Shown: positions 42,802 to 51,875 of the stretch, one piece after another
Layout of the letters: each line of letters opens with the position of its first letter
How positions within the stretch are numbered: the first letter of the stretch is position 1
DNA from: Hellea sp039977295
GTDB lineage: Bacteria; Pseudomonadota; Alphaproteobacteria; Caulobacterales; Maricaulaceae
Reading direction: 5' to 3'
Length of the DNA stretch: 64,000 bases
Assembly (NCBI GenBank): GCA_039977295.1
Contig: JBDWDN010000012.1
Location: 62,001 to 126,000, forward strand
Notes under the pieces: generated by a model
What the model saw: only the letters and a program-made list of their open reading frames with translations
What the model was told of the DNA's origin: nothing
Database searches by the model: none
Program-made: the position numbers and the translations under genes

Positions 42802-43668
42802 ATGTCACCTGACACACCTCTGAATAATGCCCCTATGAGCGATACTGATCTTGAGCAACCAGATTTGGAGCCATCCGAATTTGATGCGATTGAGCAGGAG
42901 GTTTTTGGGGAGGGCGAGGCTGTTGCTACGCCTTCTCTTGATACCTCTGGTCTTGATGCCTCTGGTCTTGATGCCTCTGGTCTTGAGGCTTCTGGCCTCG
43001 AGACCTCCGGTCCGGGACATGAGCCGCAGACGACGCCTGACGGTATGATGCCTTATGGGGCTTATGCCTCTGAGAAGACGAAGCGGCAGGAGGCGATGCA
43101 GCGCGCGGAAAAGGTTGAGGCCGAGGCCACAGCTTTGCGTGATGAACTCGCCGCTTTTAAGCTGCGTCAGCAGGTTGAGGCGCAAATAAACCAAGCGCCT
43201 ACGCCTGATCCTATTGATGATCGCTTAGATGACCCTGGGCGTCATGCTCAGTGGTTACATCAGGGGCTCAATGAGCGGCTTGCGCAGCAGGCCCATCATC
43301 AGCAGCTTCAAATGTCTGACTTTATGGCGCGTCAATCGCTCGGCACGGATCGGGTAGAGGCGGCCACGCAGGCTTTCATGGCTATTAAAGATCAGCAGCC
43401 TTGGGTGATAGCGCGGATTAAAGCCGCGCAAAGCCCCCATGCAGAGGCAGTGCGTTGGCATGAAGAACAGCAAATCCTTTTAACAGCACAGCAAGCCGCG
43501 GCCCAACGGATACAGTCTGGGCCGCAGCACCTTAGCGCCGCACACCCGGCACATCTAAACCCATCGGCACGTCCCGTCATCCCGCCCAATATCGGCACAC
43601 GCACAAATGCTATTCCTGCCAATTCGCAGGAAACATTTGAAGATATTGAGCAGGGTTTATGGGGCTAA
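42802..43668 (+). CDS. Phage scaffolding-type protein
   Basis: 288 residues, acidic N-terminus and long coiled coil (KTKRQEAMQRAEKVEAEATALRDELAAFKLRQQVEA region). It sits directly before the major capsid gene, the scaffold position, and is rich in Gln and His in its C-terminal half. Near residues 46-70 there is a five-residue repeat (SGLDA/SGLEA/SGLET) encoded by 15-bp tandem units. RBS AAAGGAAAT. Confidence 0.75.
   Translation: MSPDTPLNNAPMSDTDLEQPDLEPSEFDAIEQEVFGEGEAVATPSLDTSGLDASGLDASGLEASGLETSGPGHEPQTTPDGMMPYGAYASEKTKRQEAMQRAEKVEAEATALRDELAAFKLRQQVEAQINQAPTPDPIDDRLDDPGRHAQWLHQGLNERLAQQAHHQQLQMSDFMARQSLGTDRVEAATQAFMAIKDQQPWVIARIKAAQSPHAEAVRWHEEQQILLTAQQAAAQRIQSGPQHLSAAHPAHLNPSARPVIPPNIGTRTNAIPANSQETFEDIEQGLWG
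42938..43012 (+). repeat. 15-bp tandem repeats in the scaffold gene
   Basis: About five in-frame units of the type GATGCCTCTGGTCTT, the last ones diverged. They encode repeated (D/E)(A/T)SGL. Unit gain or loss would keep the frame and change only linker length. Confidence 0.8.
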
Positions 43669-43692
43669 CCGATCATTTGAAAGGAGCCTTAC

Positions 43693-44838
43693 ATGGCTAC
43701 TCAACCGACCTCAGTCTATGACATTATGCTTCGTCATAATAAGCAGGACTTTAAACAATATAATGCCTCTCACCGTTATAGAAAATGGATGGGGCTGAAC
43801 CAAAACGCGATTATTCAGCGCGTCAAAGGTTTGGAAACGGACGGCGAAAAAGTCCGTCTTCACTTTACCGATGACATTGGCCGCCGCAATATCGGCACTG
43901 GCACAATGGAGGGTAATGAAACCACATGGGGCACGGATTATTACGATATGCGCCCTTATTGGACGCGCGAAGCTATCAAGCTTAAAAAGTCTGATGCCAA
44001 AAAGGCCGTGACCAACCAAGCCTCTATCCAGCGTCAATCCCTGACGACTTACATCAAGAACATGGAATATGACGCTATCCTTAATGCTCTTGACGCCGTT
44101 GCGGTGGATGATGCCGTGTTTAGCGAGACAGGCGCCGCCGATGGCTCGACCCTGGCTCACTCTCAGCAAGTCACATTCCTCGAGGCGTCAGAGGCGCAGC
44201 GGGATAAGTTCCTGACAGATAATGCAGAACGCATTGTCATAGGCGCAGATGCTGGCAATGTCGTGGCCGGAGACATGTCAGCGTCGCTGGCGAACCTGAC
44301 GGTGGCCGATGATAGTATCTCCATTCGCTTCCTCGAGCGCATGAAACGCTTGGCGCGGCAGGATCAGTGGGCCGCTGGCGGCGCGCGTCCTATTCGCCCG
44401 GTCGAGAGCAAGGAAGGCGGCAAGGATTATTTCAAAGTCGTGCTGGGCTCTAATGCCTTTGAGCAGCTGTCCAATGATGAAGATATGAAGCGGTATAATA
44501 CGGATGCGCGTCTGCGCGGCGTTGAAAATCACCCAATCTTTGAAGATGGTGACCTGCTGTATAAAGGTATGATGATCTGCGAAGATCCGCGCCAATTTAC
44601 CTATGCGGGGCTCGGCAATGGCGGGGCGAATATCGAACCGGTCAAGCTGCTCGGCGCGCAAGCGTTAGGCGCTGCCATCGGCCAGAATATGCGCTACACG
44701 AAGTCCGATAACCGCGACTATGAGTTCCATGACGGCGTCGGCGTCGAAGCGCAATATTCATTCGAGAAGCTGTTCTATCGCGGCGGGAATCGCGCGGATA
44801 AAACGCATGGTATGATTGAAGGTTATATCGCGTTTTAG
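43693..44838 (+). CDS. Phage major capsid protein
   Basis: 381 residues. Landmarks: LRHNKQDFKQYNASHRYRKWMG near the N-terminus, HFTDDIGRRNIGTGTMEGNE, RQSLTTYIKNMEYDAILNAL, KVVLGSNAFEQLSNDEDMKRYN and GQNMRYTKSDNRDYEFHDGVGVEAQYSFEKLFYRGG (cited as NRDYEFHDGVGVEAQYSFEK). This is the pattern of HK97-fold capsid proteins in the N4-gp56/DUF4043 group. RBS GAAAGGAG is strong and a terminator follows. Confidence 0.88.
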   Translation: MATQPTSVYDIMLRHNKQDFKQYNASHRYRKWMGLNQNAIIQRVKGLETDGEKVRLHFTDDIGRRNIGTGTMEGNETTWGTDYYDMRPYWTREAIKLKKSDAKKAVTNQASIQRQSLTTYIKNMEYDAILNALDAVAVDDAVFSETGAADGSTLAHSQQVTFLEASEAQRDKFLTDNAERIVIGADAGNVVAGDMSASLANLTVADDSISIRFLERMKRLARQDQWAAGGARPIRPVESKEGGKDYFKVVLGSNAFEQLSNDEDMKRYNTDARLRGVENHPIFEDGDLLYKGMMICEDPRQFTYAGLGNGGANIEPVKLLGAQALGAAIGQNMRYTKSDNRDYEFHDGVGVEAQYSFEKLFYRGGNRADKTHGMIEGYIAF

Positions 44839-44859
44839 GCGTGGGTGTGATGTGAATGG

Positions 44860-44889
44860 CCCCGCTCCCTTTTGGGGGCGGGGTGTTTT
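44860..44889 (+). terminator. Rho-independent terminator after the capsid gene
   Basis: CCCCGCTCCC (44860-44869) and GGGGGCGGGG (44874-44883) form a 10-bp stem with a TTTT loop, followed by TGTTTT. Bases 44890-45150 hold no recognised feature. Confidence 0.85.
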
Positions 44890-45150
44890 GGGGAGGGGCC
44901 TCTAAGGATTATTTGCGAAGTCGACGTAAAAACAGAAAGTAAATTTGAGGTCACCAACATTAATTGGCAAACATGTCTCATGGGATCTAATGTTTGTATA
45001 CCACTGTTTGACCAACACGTTTAAGCTTATTGATCTCAAGCATTACCAGCGGCTGTTTTGAGGCAGAATCGAATGGTGTGGATATTTTCCTTTCACTGAA
45101 TCTTGTGATATATAAATGAAAATCGAAATCACAGCATCTAGAGGGTAACT

Positions 45151-45624
45151 TTGCTTAAAAGAATTATGATATCATTGCTTCTCTTAGTCGGATTGTTTTC
45201 CATCTGGGTGGCATATTTCATCGCAGTGCATGGTTTTGGAATTGGTAACAAGTGGCTAGAAACGAGAGATTGGAACAAGGTAAAAAACAATCCTTATGTT
45301 CAGGCTATTGGTCATTGGGACGAGGGTAAAACTGAAACAGAAATAGAAATTGGAAATGAAATTATTCCACTAAATATTTCACGCGATGAATGGCAAAAAC
45401 TGATGTCAGATAACGGATTTTATGTGCAAAATACCCCTGGAAAGTGTGACTTATTTGAACATCATCAAGAATTGTTCTTTCTTAAAGATTATCATACCTG
45501 CGCTTCTAAATCGGTTGGTGCTTATAGGATGTATACTTGTCAATACTGGTATATTGTAATGGGGTATTTTGAAGAAGGACGATTAAAAAGATCTGCTGGA
45601 ACACGTATGATATTCATGTGTTGA
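45151..45624 (+). CDS. Hypothetical membrane-anchored protein (moron)
   Basis: 157 residues from TTG 45151, supported by GAGGG 6 bases upstream. One N-terminal membrane span, then a periplasmic domain with several Cys (GKCDLFEHH, HTCASKS, YTCQYWY). AT-rich relative to capsid genes, set off from them by a terminator, and of no recognised family. Probably lysogen-expressed cargo. Confidence 0.55.
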   Translation: MLKRIMISLLLLVGLFSIWVAYFIAVHGFGIGNKWLETRDWNKVKNNPYVQAIGHWDEGKTETEIEIGNEIIPLNISRDEWQKLMSDNGFYVQNTPGKCDLFEHHQELFFLKDYHTCASKSVGAYRMYTCQYWYIVMGYFEEGRLKRSAGTRMIFMC

Positions 45625-45893
45625 TACGACGAGAATTTGCCAAATGTCCGCTTTGAAAGGATTTCCTGTAATCAATGAGCGTCCTAAATTAGGCGTTTTA
45701 AGCCGCTCAGTTTTGTCAGTTTACGCAAATTTGTTGGTCAGAAAATACTGCAGCGCGAAGTCAGTTTGTCTGGAATAAGTATTCGATATTTATTCATTAT
45801 CAAGGACTTACGCATAACTCCTGTACTAATCGATTAAAGGCTGCGCTTCGCGCGTCACATCCCCATTTCAATAATTATCTAAAGGAGGCCACC

Positions 45894-46130
45894 ATGCCTA
45901 AGGACACTACGCCTGTAAAAACGGTTGCGAAACGCACAACCGCCAAGCCCAAGCAAACGCCGCTGAAGCGCGCCGCAGCGCCCCGCAGCCCACGTCTAAA
46001 ATATATCGGCCGGAACCGCGAAACCTCTGTCTCTGGTATCACCTTTGAGCTTAACAAAGCTGTGCCTGTTTCTGATGCGGCGCTTTTTGCTAAGCTCTCT
46101 CTCAATCCCTATTTTGCGGTGGTGAAATAA
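45894..46130 (+). CDS. Small basic phage protein
   Basis: 78 residues with strong RBS AAAGGAGG. The N-terminus is rich in Lys, Thr and Pro, the C-terminus short and hydrophobic (SVSGITFELNKAVPVSDAALFAKLS). First gene of the head-completion block and overlapping the next by TAATG. Unknown role. A CCTAAATTAGG palindrome lies upstream (45683-45693); 45625-45893 shows no gene. Confidence 0.6.
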   Translation: MPKDTTPVKTVAKRTTAKPKQTPLKRAAAPRSPRLKYIGRNRETSVSGITFELNKAVPVSDAALFAKLSLNPYFAVVK

Positions 46131-46507
46131 TGACGCTTAACCTAACAGAATTGGTGCGGCGTGTGGCGTTTAAGGCGGGTTATGCCGGGGCTGATTATGA
46201 GGCGACTGGTAATACGGCGCGGATTATTTGCGGGGCTGTTTTGGACGCTCATGCTGAGCTGACCGCGCGCGGCAAAGCCACGTGGGATATTGACCAAACG
46301 CCGCGAGACTACGCGCAAAGCTTCATCCGTTATATGGCCAATGAGGCCAATAGCTATTTGGATAGGTCGCGTTCGGCCGCGGAGTATCAATCCGAGAAGA
46401 ATTTGGCCTGGCGCGATATTTGCGCTGTGGTCACGATTGCTGAGCCTGCGCCTACGGCTGAGCAGCAAGAGCGCCAAGACGCGCTTAACGCTATAAGGCA
46501 CATCTGA
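46130..46507 (+). CDS. Phage head-tail connector-like protein
   Basis: 125-residue helical protein (ELVRRVAFKAGYAG; ARIICGAVLDAHAELTARG; SEKNLAWRDICAVVTIAE). Location between capsid and the gp10-like gene corresponds to P22 gp4-type adaptor proteins. Its ends overlap both neighbours (TAATG and TGATG). Assignment rests mainly on position. Confidence 0.6.
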   Translation: MTLNLTELVRRVAFKAGYAGADYEATGNTARIICGAVLDAHAELTARGKATWDIDQTPRDYAQSFIRYMANEANSYLDRSRSAAEYQSEKNLAWRDICAVVTIAEPAPTAEQQERQDALNAIRHI

Positions 46508-47913
46508 TGTTGGCCCCCTTTGCCGGACAGGCCTTTGATGACGGTGCTTATGGTATTCCGTCTGTTGAGCTGACCAATTGGTATGTTGAGGTTGCGCCTG
46601 ATCGTGCGGATCGCGGATTTCGCCTTATTCCCACGGCGGGTCTGACGCAGCTGACGGATACTGGCAATAATGAACCGATTACGGGGATTGGCTTTGCCGA
46701 TGGCTTTAACGTTGATGGCGGTTTGTTGGTCCATTCGGGCACGCAGCTGCGCAATTATGGCCGTGATGGTATGTTGCAAACGGTGCATCGGGTGACAGCC
46801 TCAAATGGCAAGACGCGCTTTGCCTCTTCTGAATTGGATGTGGTGATGGGGACAGGCCAGCGAGCTTATAAGATTGCGCAAGACACGCCGCTTGCCCAAG
46901 AGATTAACCTGCCCAATAACCGCTCCATTATTGATATTGCCGAGATTGGGCAGCGTCATATCTATGTTGAGGGCCGCTCCGGGCGGCTCTGGTATAGTGA
47001 GGTCGCCGATGCGGCGGCGATTAAGGCCGATGCCTTCCTAACAGCAGAAGACGAGGCCGATGAGCTTCGGGCTGTGCGCTCTTTCCAAGGCTCGCTTTAT
47101 CTTTACGGCTCGCGCTCTATTCAAGTGCTGCGGCCTAGCGGCGATGAATCGAGCCCGTTTTATCCCTCGCCTGCGGGGACGCTCCCCAAAGGGGTGATTG
47201 GGCGCAGCGCGATTACCATTGCCGATTTTGGGCAGTTCTTTGTTGGCGATGATAATATCGTATACCGCCTCTCAGGCTATCAAGCGCAGCGTATTTCCAC
47301 CCATTGGATTGAGCGCCGCATTCAGGATCTCAGTTTTGAGCGGCGGGCCGAAGTGGCGCTGACATCTTATGCCTGGGAAGGGCATACATTTCTGTCTTTG
47401 CGCCTGCCCAATATTGGCACTTATACTTATGACGCGGCCACGCAATTATGGCACCGCCAGAAAAGTTACGGCCAAGAGATCTCTCGCCGCACGGCGTATC
47501 GCGAGGCTTGGGGCAAGGTCTATGTCGGCGATGCCCATGGCTGCGTGAGCTTTCTGGACCGCGATCAAGGCGGCGAAGTTGGAAAGCCTTTCCCGCGCAT
47601 TGCCTCAACGGTTATTCCTATCGAGGACGGCGCGCCAGATATCGCCAATATTGTGATCGAGGCGCAATCTGGTCTGGGCGCAATTTCAGGCGCAGATCAA
47701 CAGCCCGTGATCGAGCTTCGGGTCAGCCGTGATGGCCGCCGCTGGGGCGAGTGGCAGCAGGGGCAGCTGGGTAAGATCGGTGATTTTGCGCGCAAGACTG
47801 TCTTTGGGCCTTTTGGTAAAATGAACGCGCCGTTCTTTGTGGTGCAAGTGCGCTATTCTGGTGACTTGCCCATTACCATTTCGGCGCTGCGTATAAATCA
47901 GAGACGTCCCTAA
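46507..47913 (+). CDS. P22 gp10-like packaged-DNA stabilisation (tail accessory) protein
   Basis: 468 residues. The start (FAGQAFDDGAYGIPSVELTNWYVEVAPD) and the propeller-like repeats (SFQGSLYLYGSRSIQVLRPSG, AITIADFGQFFVGDDNIVYRLSGYQAQRIS) match the P22 gp10 group. gp10 plugs the portal and carries tail needle and spikes. TGATG overlap with the upstream gene. Confidence 0.8.
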   Translation: MLAPFAGQAFDDGAYGIPSVELTNWYVEVAPDRADRGFRLIPTAGLTQLTDTGNNEPITGIGFADGFNVDGGLLVHSGTQLRNYGRDGMLQTVHRVTASNGKTRFASSELDVVMGTGQRAYKIAQDTPLAQEINLPNNRSIIDIAEIGQRHIYVEGRSGRLWYSEVADAAAIKADAFLTAEDEADELRAVRSFQGSLYLYGSRSIQVLRPSGDESSPFYPSPAGTLPKGVIGRSAITIADFGQFFVGDDNIVYRLSGYQAQRISTHWIERRIQDLSFERRAEVALTSYAWEGHTFLSLRLPNIGTYTYDAATQLWHRQKSYGQEISRRTAYREAWGKVYVGDAHGCVSFLDRDQGGEVGKPFPRIASTVIPIEDGAPDIANIVIEAQSGLGAISGADQQPVIELRVSRDGRRWGEWQQGQLGKIGDFARKTVFGPFGKMNAPFFVVQVRYSGDLPITISALRINQRRP

Positions 47914-48308
47914 TGGCGCGTCAATCGATTGCTGCGGCGTTCCTGTCCTTTGATGAACCGATAGGGCGCATTGTGGGGACGGATGTTTACCCGACGGAGA
48001 GCTTTTTGCGGCTGATGGAGAGCTTATTCCTGCGCACGGGCGGAGAGGCGGACCAGATTAAACAGGTCGCTGATACCACGGATGTGGTCAAGGACGCGGC
48101 TGAACTTTTAGGTGAGGGGCAGGCGGCGCTGGACAAAGCTGTTAGCCTTGCGCAAGAGGCGGCGGAGCTGGCTGATGCCAAAGCTGCAGAGGCCAAAGCG
48201 GATGCGGCCTTGGTCGCCGATGATGTGGAGACGGTAGAGACGGCTGTGACGGGGCTGACGGATACCACAATACCTGCGCTGGATGCGCGGATAACGGCGC
48301 TTGAATGA
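47913..48308 (+). CDS. Ala-rich coiled-coil phage protein
   Basis: 131 residues: a globular start (RQSIAAAFLSFDEPIGRIVG) then a long Ala/Asp/Glu coiled coil (KAVSLAQEAAELADAKAAEAKAD) and a short end. TAATG-type coupling to the gp10-like gene. May be a tail needle or fibre adaptor; no family recognised. Confidence 0.65.
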   Translation: MARQSIAAAFLSFDEPIGRIVGTDVYPTESFLRLMESLFLRTGGEADQIKQVADTTDVVKDAAELLGEGQAALDKAVSLAQEAAELADAKAAEAKADAALVADDVETVETAVTGLTDTTIPALDARITALE

Positions 48309-48721
48309 TGGTAAGAGAAGCTGGTCTGGAGGATATTCCAGAGCTTATCGCGCGCGCAAAATCCATTCACGCCCATAGCGTTCACGCGCATATTCCGTTT
48401 CATGATGATGATGCCGCGCAGGTCTTTGGCCGGGCTATTGCGTTAGATGAGGGCTGTGTTCTGATCGGAGAACGAGGGTTTTTCGTCGGGCAGCTTAGTC
48501 CGTTTCATTTCAACCTCTCAGCGCTCAGGCTGGTTGAGATGGGCTGGGGCGGCGGGGACGCCAAAGAGATTATTCAGGCCGCTTGTGAGTGGGCCAAAGA
48601 GAGAGGCGCGATTGAAGTCGCCTTTGGGGTTGAGCGAACAGCCAAAACGGCTGCGTTATTAAGATTGTTTAGGATGACTGGCGGCGTGCCGTCATGCCTG
48701 AGCGTAGTTTGGAGAGTATGA
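48305..48721 (+). CDS. GNAT-like acetyltransferase of phage
   Basis: 138 residues with a GNAT-like layout: REAGLEDIPELIARA start, a central strand near VLIGERGFFVGQL, and WGGGDAKEIIQAACEWAKERGAIEVAFGV, consistent with the acetyl-CoA pyrophosphate loop and following helix. Similar proteins lie between tail and injection genes in podoviruses. Starts at ATG overlapping the upstream stop. Confidence 0.65.
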   Translation: MMVREAGLEDIPELIARAKSIHAHSVHAHIPFHDDDAAQVFGRAIALDEGCVLIGERGFFVGQLSPFHFNLSALRLVEMGWGGGDAKEIIQAACEWAKERGAIEVAFGVERTAKTAALLRLFRMTGGVPSCLSVVWRV

Positions 48722-49668
48722 TGGGAATTGAAACAGCGATTATAGGCGGCGTCTTAGGGGTGGGATCATCCATCCTTTCGGCCAATGCCACAAAGAAGGC
48801 CGCCAGCCGCGCCGCAGATGCCGCGCAGGACAGCACGGATAAGCAAATTGCGCTGGCGCGGGAAACCCGCGATGGACAGATAGCGCGCTCTGAGCCGTTC
48901 CGCCAATTAGAGCTGCAACAGGGTAATGCGCTGGGCGAGATTTTTGGCTTTAATTCCGTTGGGGATGCAAAGCCGCGAGCTCCGCAATCAAGACCACAAT
49001 CGCCATCACCGTATCAGAATTATGGCAACATCACAGGCGGCACACGTTTTAACCCTAATGGTGGCGGCGGGTTCGTAAATGGAGCCGCAAGACGTATATT
49101 TGATGAGCGAGGGGCAGAGCCTAGCTTTAACGATTTTCTAAGCCGGCCGCAGATGCCATCAGGCGTGCAGCCCCGCTTTCTTGCCCAGGGGCAATCCCAG
49201 CCGCAGCCACAAGCTCAACCTCAGCCGCAAATGTCAGCTAATGGTATAAATATAAGCGCCCAAAATGCGGCGCGTGAGCGCTTTGAAGGCTCCATGTTTA
49301 ATGATGTTTACCGTGCGGGCCATGCCCGTGATGTTGACCGCATAGATGCAGGGCTGGGCGCAAGCGGGCTGGCCTTTAGCGGGGCGCGGATGCAAGCGGT
49401 CGAAGATGCGCGCGCCGACAGATTTGGCAGCACTTTTAATAGCTATTTTAATGGCCTAATGGGCCAAGCCCCGCAAACCGCCACTAATGAACAAAATAGG
49501 GCGGCAGGGGCCTTCGGCATTAGTGCCGGCAATGCCATCGGGGTCAATGGTCAAGCGCAGCAAGACTCCGCCTATAAACGCGGTGAGGCTAATGCAGGGA
49601 TATTTAACACGGCTGCAGAACTTGGCGGCATGGCGGTCAGTAGCGGGCTTAGCAAACTCAAACCATAA
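48721..49668 (+). CDS. Injection-type internal virion protein
   Basis: 315 residues from ATG 48721 (GGAG 6 bases upstream, better than starts at 48694 and 48718). The N-terminus IETAIIGGVLGVGSSILSANATKKAAS has a Gly/Ala hydrophobic segment and a heptad-rich region. The middle is Gln/Pro-rich (QPQPQAQPQPQ), and the end is FNTAAELGGMAVSSGLSKL. This pattern is typical of podovirus DNA-ejection proteins that enter the envelope with the DNA. Confidence 0.7.
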   Translation: MGIETAIIGGVLGVGSSILSANATKKAASRAADAAQDSTDKQIALARETRDGQIARSEPFRQLELQQGNALGEIFGFNSVGDAKPRAPQSRPQSPSPYQNYGNITGGTRFNPNGGGGFVNGAARRIFDERGAEPSFNDFLSRPQMPSGVQPRFLAQGQSQPQPQAQPQPQMSANGINISAQNAARERFEGSMFNDVYRAGHARDVDRIDAGLGASGLAFSGARMQAVEDARADRFGSTFNSYFNGLMGQAPQTATNEQNRAAGAFGISAGNAIGVNGQAQQDSAYKRGEANAGIFNTAAELGGMAVSSGLSKLKP

Positions 49669-49709
49669 AGAACAACATCAGGCGGACCATCAAAAAGAGG
49701 AAAAACGAT

Positions 49710-51134
49710 ATGAGCAGTTTTAATTCATTCTTAGGCGGTGTGAAAGCGGGCCAAGCCGCGCATCAAAAACGCCAAAGCGCGTTTAATGAAGCGATGGCCT
49801 ATGAACCCAGCCAAGCGGTTCCAGCAATTGGGGCAGGGCAGAGGAGGGCTGCTCGCGCGCAAACCCCGCGCCCTCAAGCGGAGAGATCTGGCGGGGCTGT
49901 TGGCAGGCGCGCGCCTCACGATTCGAGCAATGTTTTCAAAGGACTAGATACGTCCCAGCGCGAGGAGGTTCAGGCGGACTTAACCCGCAAAAGTCAGATC
50001 GTAGCGGCGCTCTCAGCGCTACCTGTGGATGAGCAAGCCATTGGCATCCAAACTTACGGCAAAGATTTCGGGATTGACGCGGCGACGCTTCAGCAAGCGG
50101 CCGCTGATCCAGGTAAGGCTCTGGCGACGTTTTCATCGTCTCTTCAAGAGGCTGAAGCGATGCTGGAGCAGTCTCGTCCAGATAATCGCTCAGATGTTGA
50201 CCAAAACATGCGTCAGGCCAGTGAGCGTCGCTACGGCGCTGCAACTGCTGAGAGCTTATTAGGGCAAGTCGCTGATGGGCAAGGATTAACGGCTCATCAC
50301 CAAGAAGACCCTAGTTTTGCACCTGAAACGTTAGAGCGTAAATCTGAGGCTACCGGCTTATTTCCCCAAGATAATAATTTTATTCCCGATTTGGCAGGAA
50401 ATGAGCATGCTGACAGGGTTCCTCTGTTGGGGGAAGACAGCGCTTTAGATGGATTTAGGAACGCATATGGAGATCCTTATCTTTCCAAGAATGAGGCGCA
50501 AGACCCCGCCCTTCTCGCGAGCAAAGGACGTGGTATACCAAGGTCTATATTAGAGCGTCTTGATAGGTCCGGGCGCGTAAGAACAACAGCGCAACATAGG
50601 AGAATCGAGCAATTTGAACTGTATAGGTCGCAAATTCAAAGAAATGACCCTCTGAACCCTATTGGCAAGCAAATATCCTTTGATATAAATTACGTACCGA
50701 CGACGCATCAAGTGCGAACAATGCAAAGAGAAGCTCTTCAGGCCAAGCATTTTAGGGCTCAGTACAATCAAATAGAAAGTTATATGGAGCACTCTCAGGG
50801 ACGACCAAATAACTTTACAACAAGCCTCGTTGCGACTGAAGCAGAGCTGTATAGGTTAGGGAGAGAGTTCGTGGGGTTTGGGTCAACCCAAAAAGTTATT
50901 CCTTTCAGTAAAGGGCGAGGCTTTAAAAATGAAGTCACTGGCCGTGAATTCAGATTTGATATAAAACTTCGTAAACTGGATAATAATTATATAAATTATC
51001 AGGCTAACTTCATACAGAATGTGCCCCGAGCGAAGGGTAATTCAACTAAGAAAACGCCACAAATTAATGTGCATGTTAATGCTATTGCACCAAGAACGTC
51101 AACGGAGTTGATAAATAGTAGAAAGGCAAAATAG
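49710..51134 (+). CDS. Virion injection-type protein with toxin-like C-terminus
   Basis: 474 residues from a good RBS (GAGGAAAAACG). Residues 1-180 are Ala/Gln/Arg-rich like ejection proteins (FLGGVKAGQAAHQKRQSAF). Residues about 290-474 differ: AT-richer codons, basic and Asn-rich, with ATEAELYRLGREFVGFGS, VTGREFRFDIKLRKL and a closing NVHVNAIAPRTSTE. An Imm8-like gene begins at the stop codon, so a polymorphic-toxin domain grafted to a virion carrier is the best reading. The catalytic type is not identifiable. Confidence 0.6.
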   Translation: MSSFNSFLGGVKAGQAAHQKRQSAFNEAMAYEPSQAVPAIGAGQRRAARAQTPRPQAERSGGAVGRRAPHDSSNVFKGLDTSQREEVQADLTRKSQIVAALSALPVDEQAIGIQTYGKDFGIDAATLQQAAADPGKALATFSSSLQEAEAMLEQSRPDNRSDVDQNMRQASERRYGAATAESLLGQVADGQGLTAHHQEDPSFAPETLERKSEATGLFPQDNNFIPDLAGNEHADRVPLLGEDSALDGFRNAYGDPYLSKNEAQDPALLASKGRGIPRSILERLDRSGRVRTTAQHRRIEQFELYRSQIQRNDPLNPIGKQISFDINYVPTTHQVRTMQREALQAKHFRAQYNQIESYMEHSQGRPNNFTTSLVATEAELYRLGREFVGFGSTQKVIPFSKGRGFKNEVTGREFRFDIKLRKLDNNYINYQANFIQNVPRAKGNSTKKTPQINVHVNAIAPRTSTELINSRKAK

Positions 51135-51554
51135 ATGTTTAAAATTAAAGTTTCAGATTGGGATTTAGGACTGCATGATGCGGTGCGTGATGTCAGAGAT
51201 TTCAATCTTGGGGAATTTCCTATCCCCTTAAATTTATGGGTAAATATTTCTGAGGGGGATAAGTCATCGGATGATAGGTTTAATAATTGGGGCTATACAA
51301 TTCAGCTCTCTACGCCTGAAATTTTGCAAAATAGCGGTATCCGAATAATAGAGAAAACGATCTTCTTTTACGACGAATTTTGCCCAAGGGATTTCGTTGA
51401 AGGCATGATAAATTTTATCCAGAAACTGGATTTCACATCCGAAAAGGAAGCCGTTGGCTTTATGGATCAAATTTTTTCACCTTATGAAGAAGAAGACATT
51501 TCACCCACCCGTGACTTTTTTTATGAAAATGTTTTTGGCACAGATATTCAATAA
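51135..51554 (+). CDS. Imm8-like immunity protein
   Basis: 139 residues directly after the toxin-like gene. The pattern F.I..STPEIL...GIRIIEKTIFFYDEFCPRDFVEGMINFIQKLDFTSEKEAVGFMDQIF matches the Imm8 outline (TP..L, long strand, YD, then helices). Acidic and AT-rich, like known immunity proteins. It would neutralise the upstream toxin in the lysogen. Family call is from pattern only. Confidence 0.6.
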   Translation: MFKIKVSDWDLGLHDAVRDVRDFNLGEFPIPLNLWVNISEGDKSSDDRFNNWGYTIQLSTPEILQNSGIRIIEKTIFFYDEFCPRDFVEGMINFIQKLDFTSEKEAVGFMDQIFSPYEEEDISPTRDFFYENVFGTDIQ

Positions 51555-51563
51555 CTGAAACTC

Positions 51564-51875
51564 ATGCGTTGGTTTCGAGTCTTCAATTCTGATTCAGACA
51601 CGCGTTTACCTGGCGATGATTATCGGTCAGACATGTATTATGCTGCGGCTCATATTAGAGAATTGATTGACCGTGAAACGGGTCAAACCGGCTATAATGG
51701 TGTCTTATCCCCTCGTCACATTCGAGGCGTATTTCGAAGGTATAATGGTTCAGGTCCTGTCGCAGAAAAGTATGCCGCCGATGCTATCAATTTGTTTAAT
51801 GGTGCTTTAAATGGGACGGAGACACTTTACTTTTACCAGCGCCGGACAAACACAAAAGGTCATTCATCACCATGA
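51564..51875 (+). CDS. Short effector-like protein, possible glycan-hydrolase fragment
   Basis: 103 residues. NGVLSPRHIRGVFRRYNGSGPVAEKYAADAINLFNG resembles the closing part of lysozyme/transglycosylase-type proteins, where YNG.G..A..YA recurs, but the catalytic N-terminal part is missing. It overlaps the next gene by ATGA. No clear RBS. It may be a displaced toxin tip left from recombination. Confidence 0.5.
   Translation: MRWFRVFNSDSDTRLPGDDYRSDMYYAAAHIRELIDRETGQTGYNGVLSPRHIRGVFRRYNGSGPVAEKYAADAINLFNGALNGTETLYFYQRRTNTKGHSSP

Noticed and set aside
42938..43012. CRISPR-like short repeats.
   Set aside because: They are in-frame contiguous 15-bp tandem units in the scaffold gene with no spacers.
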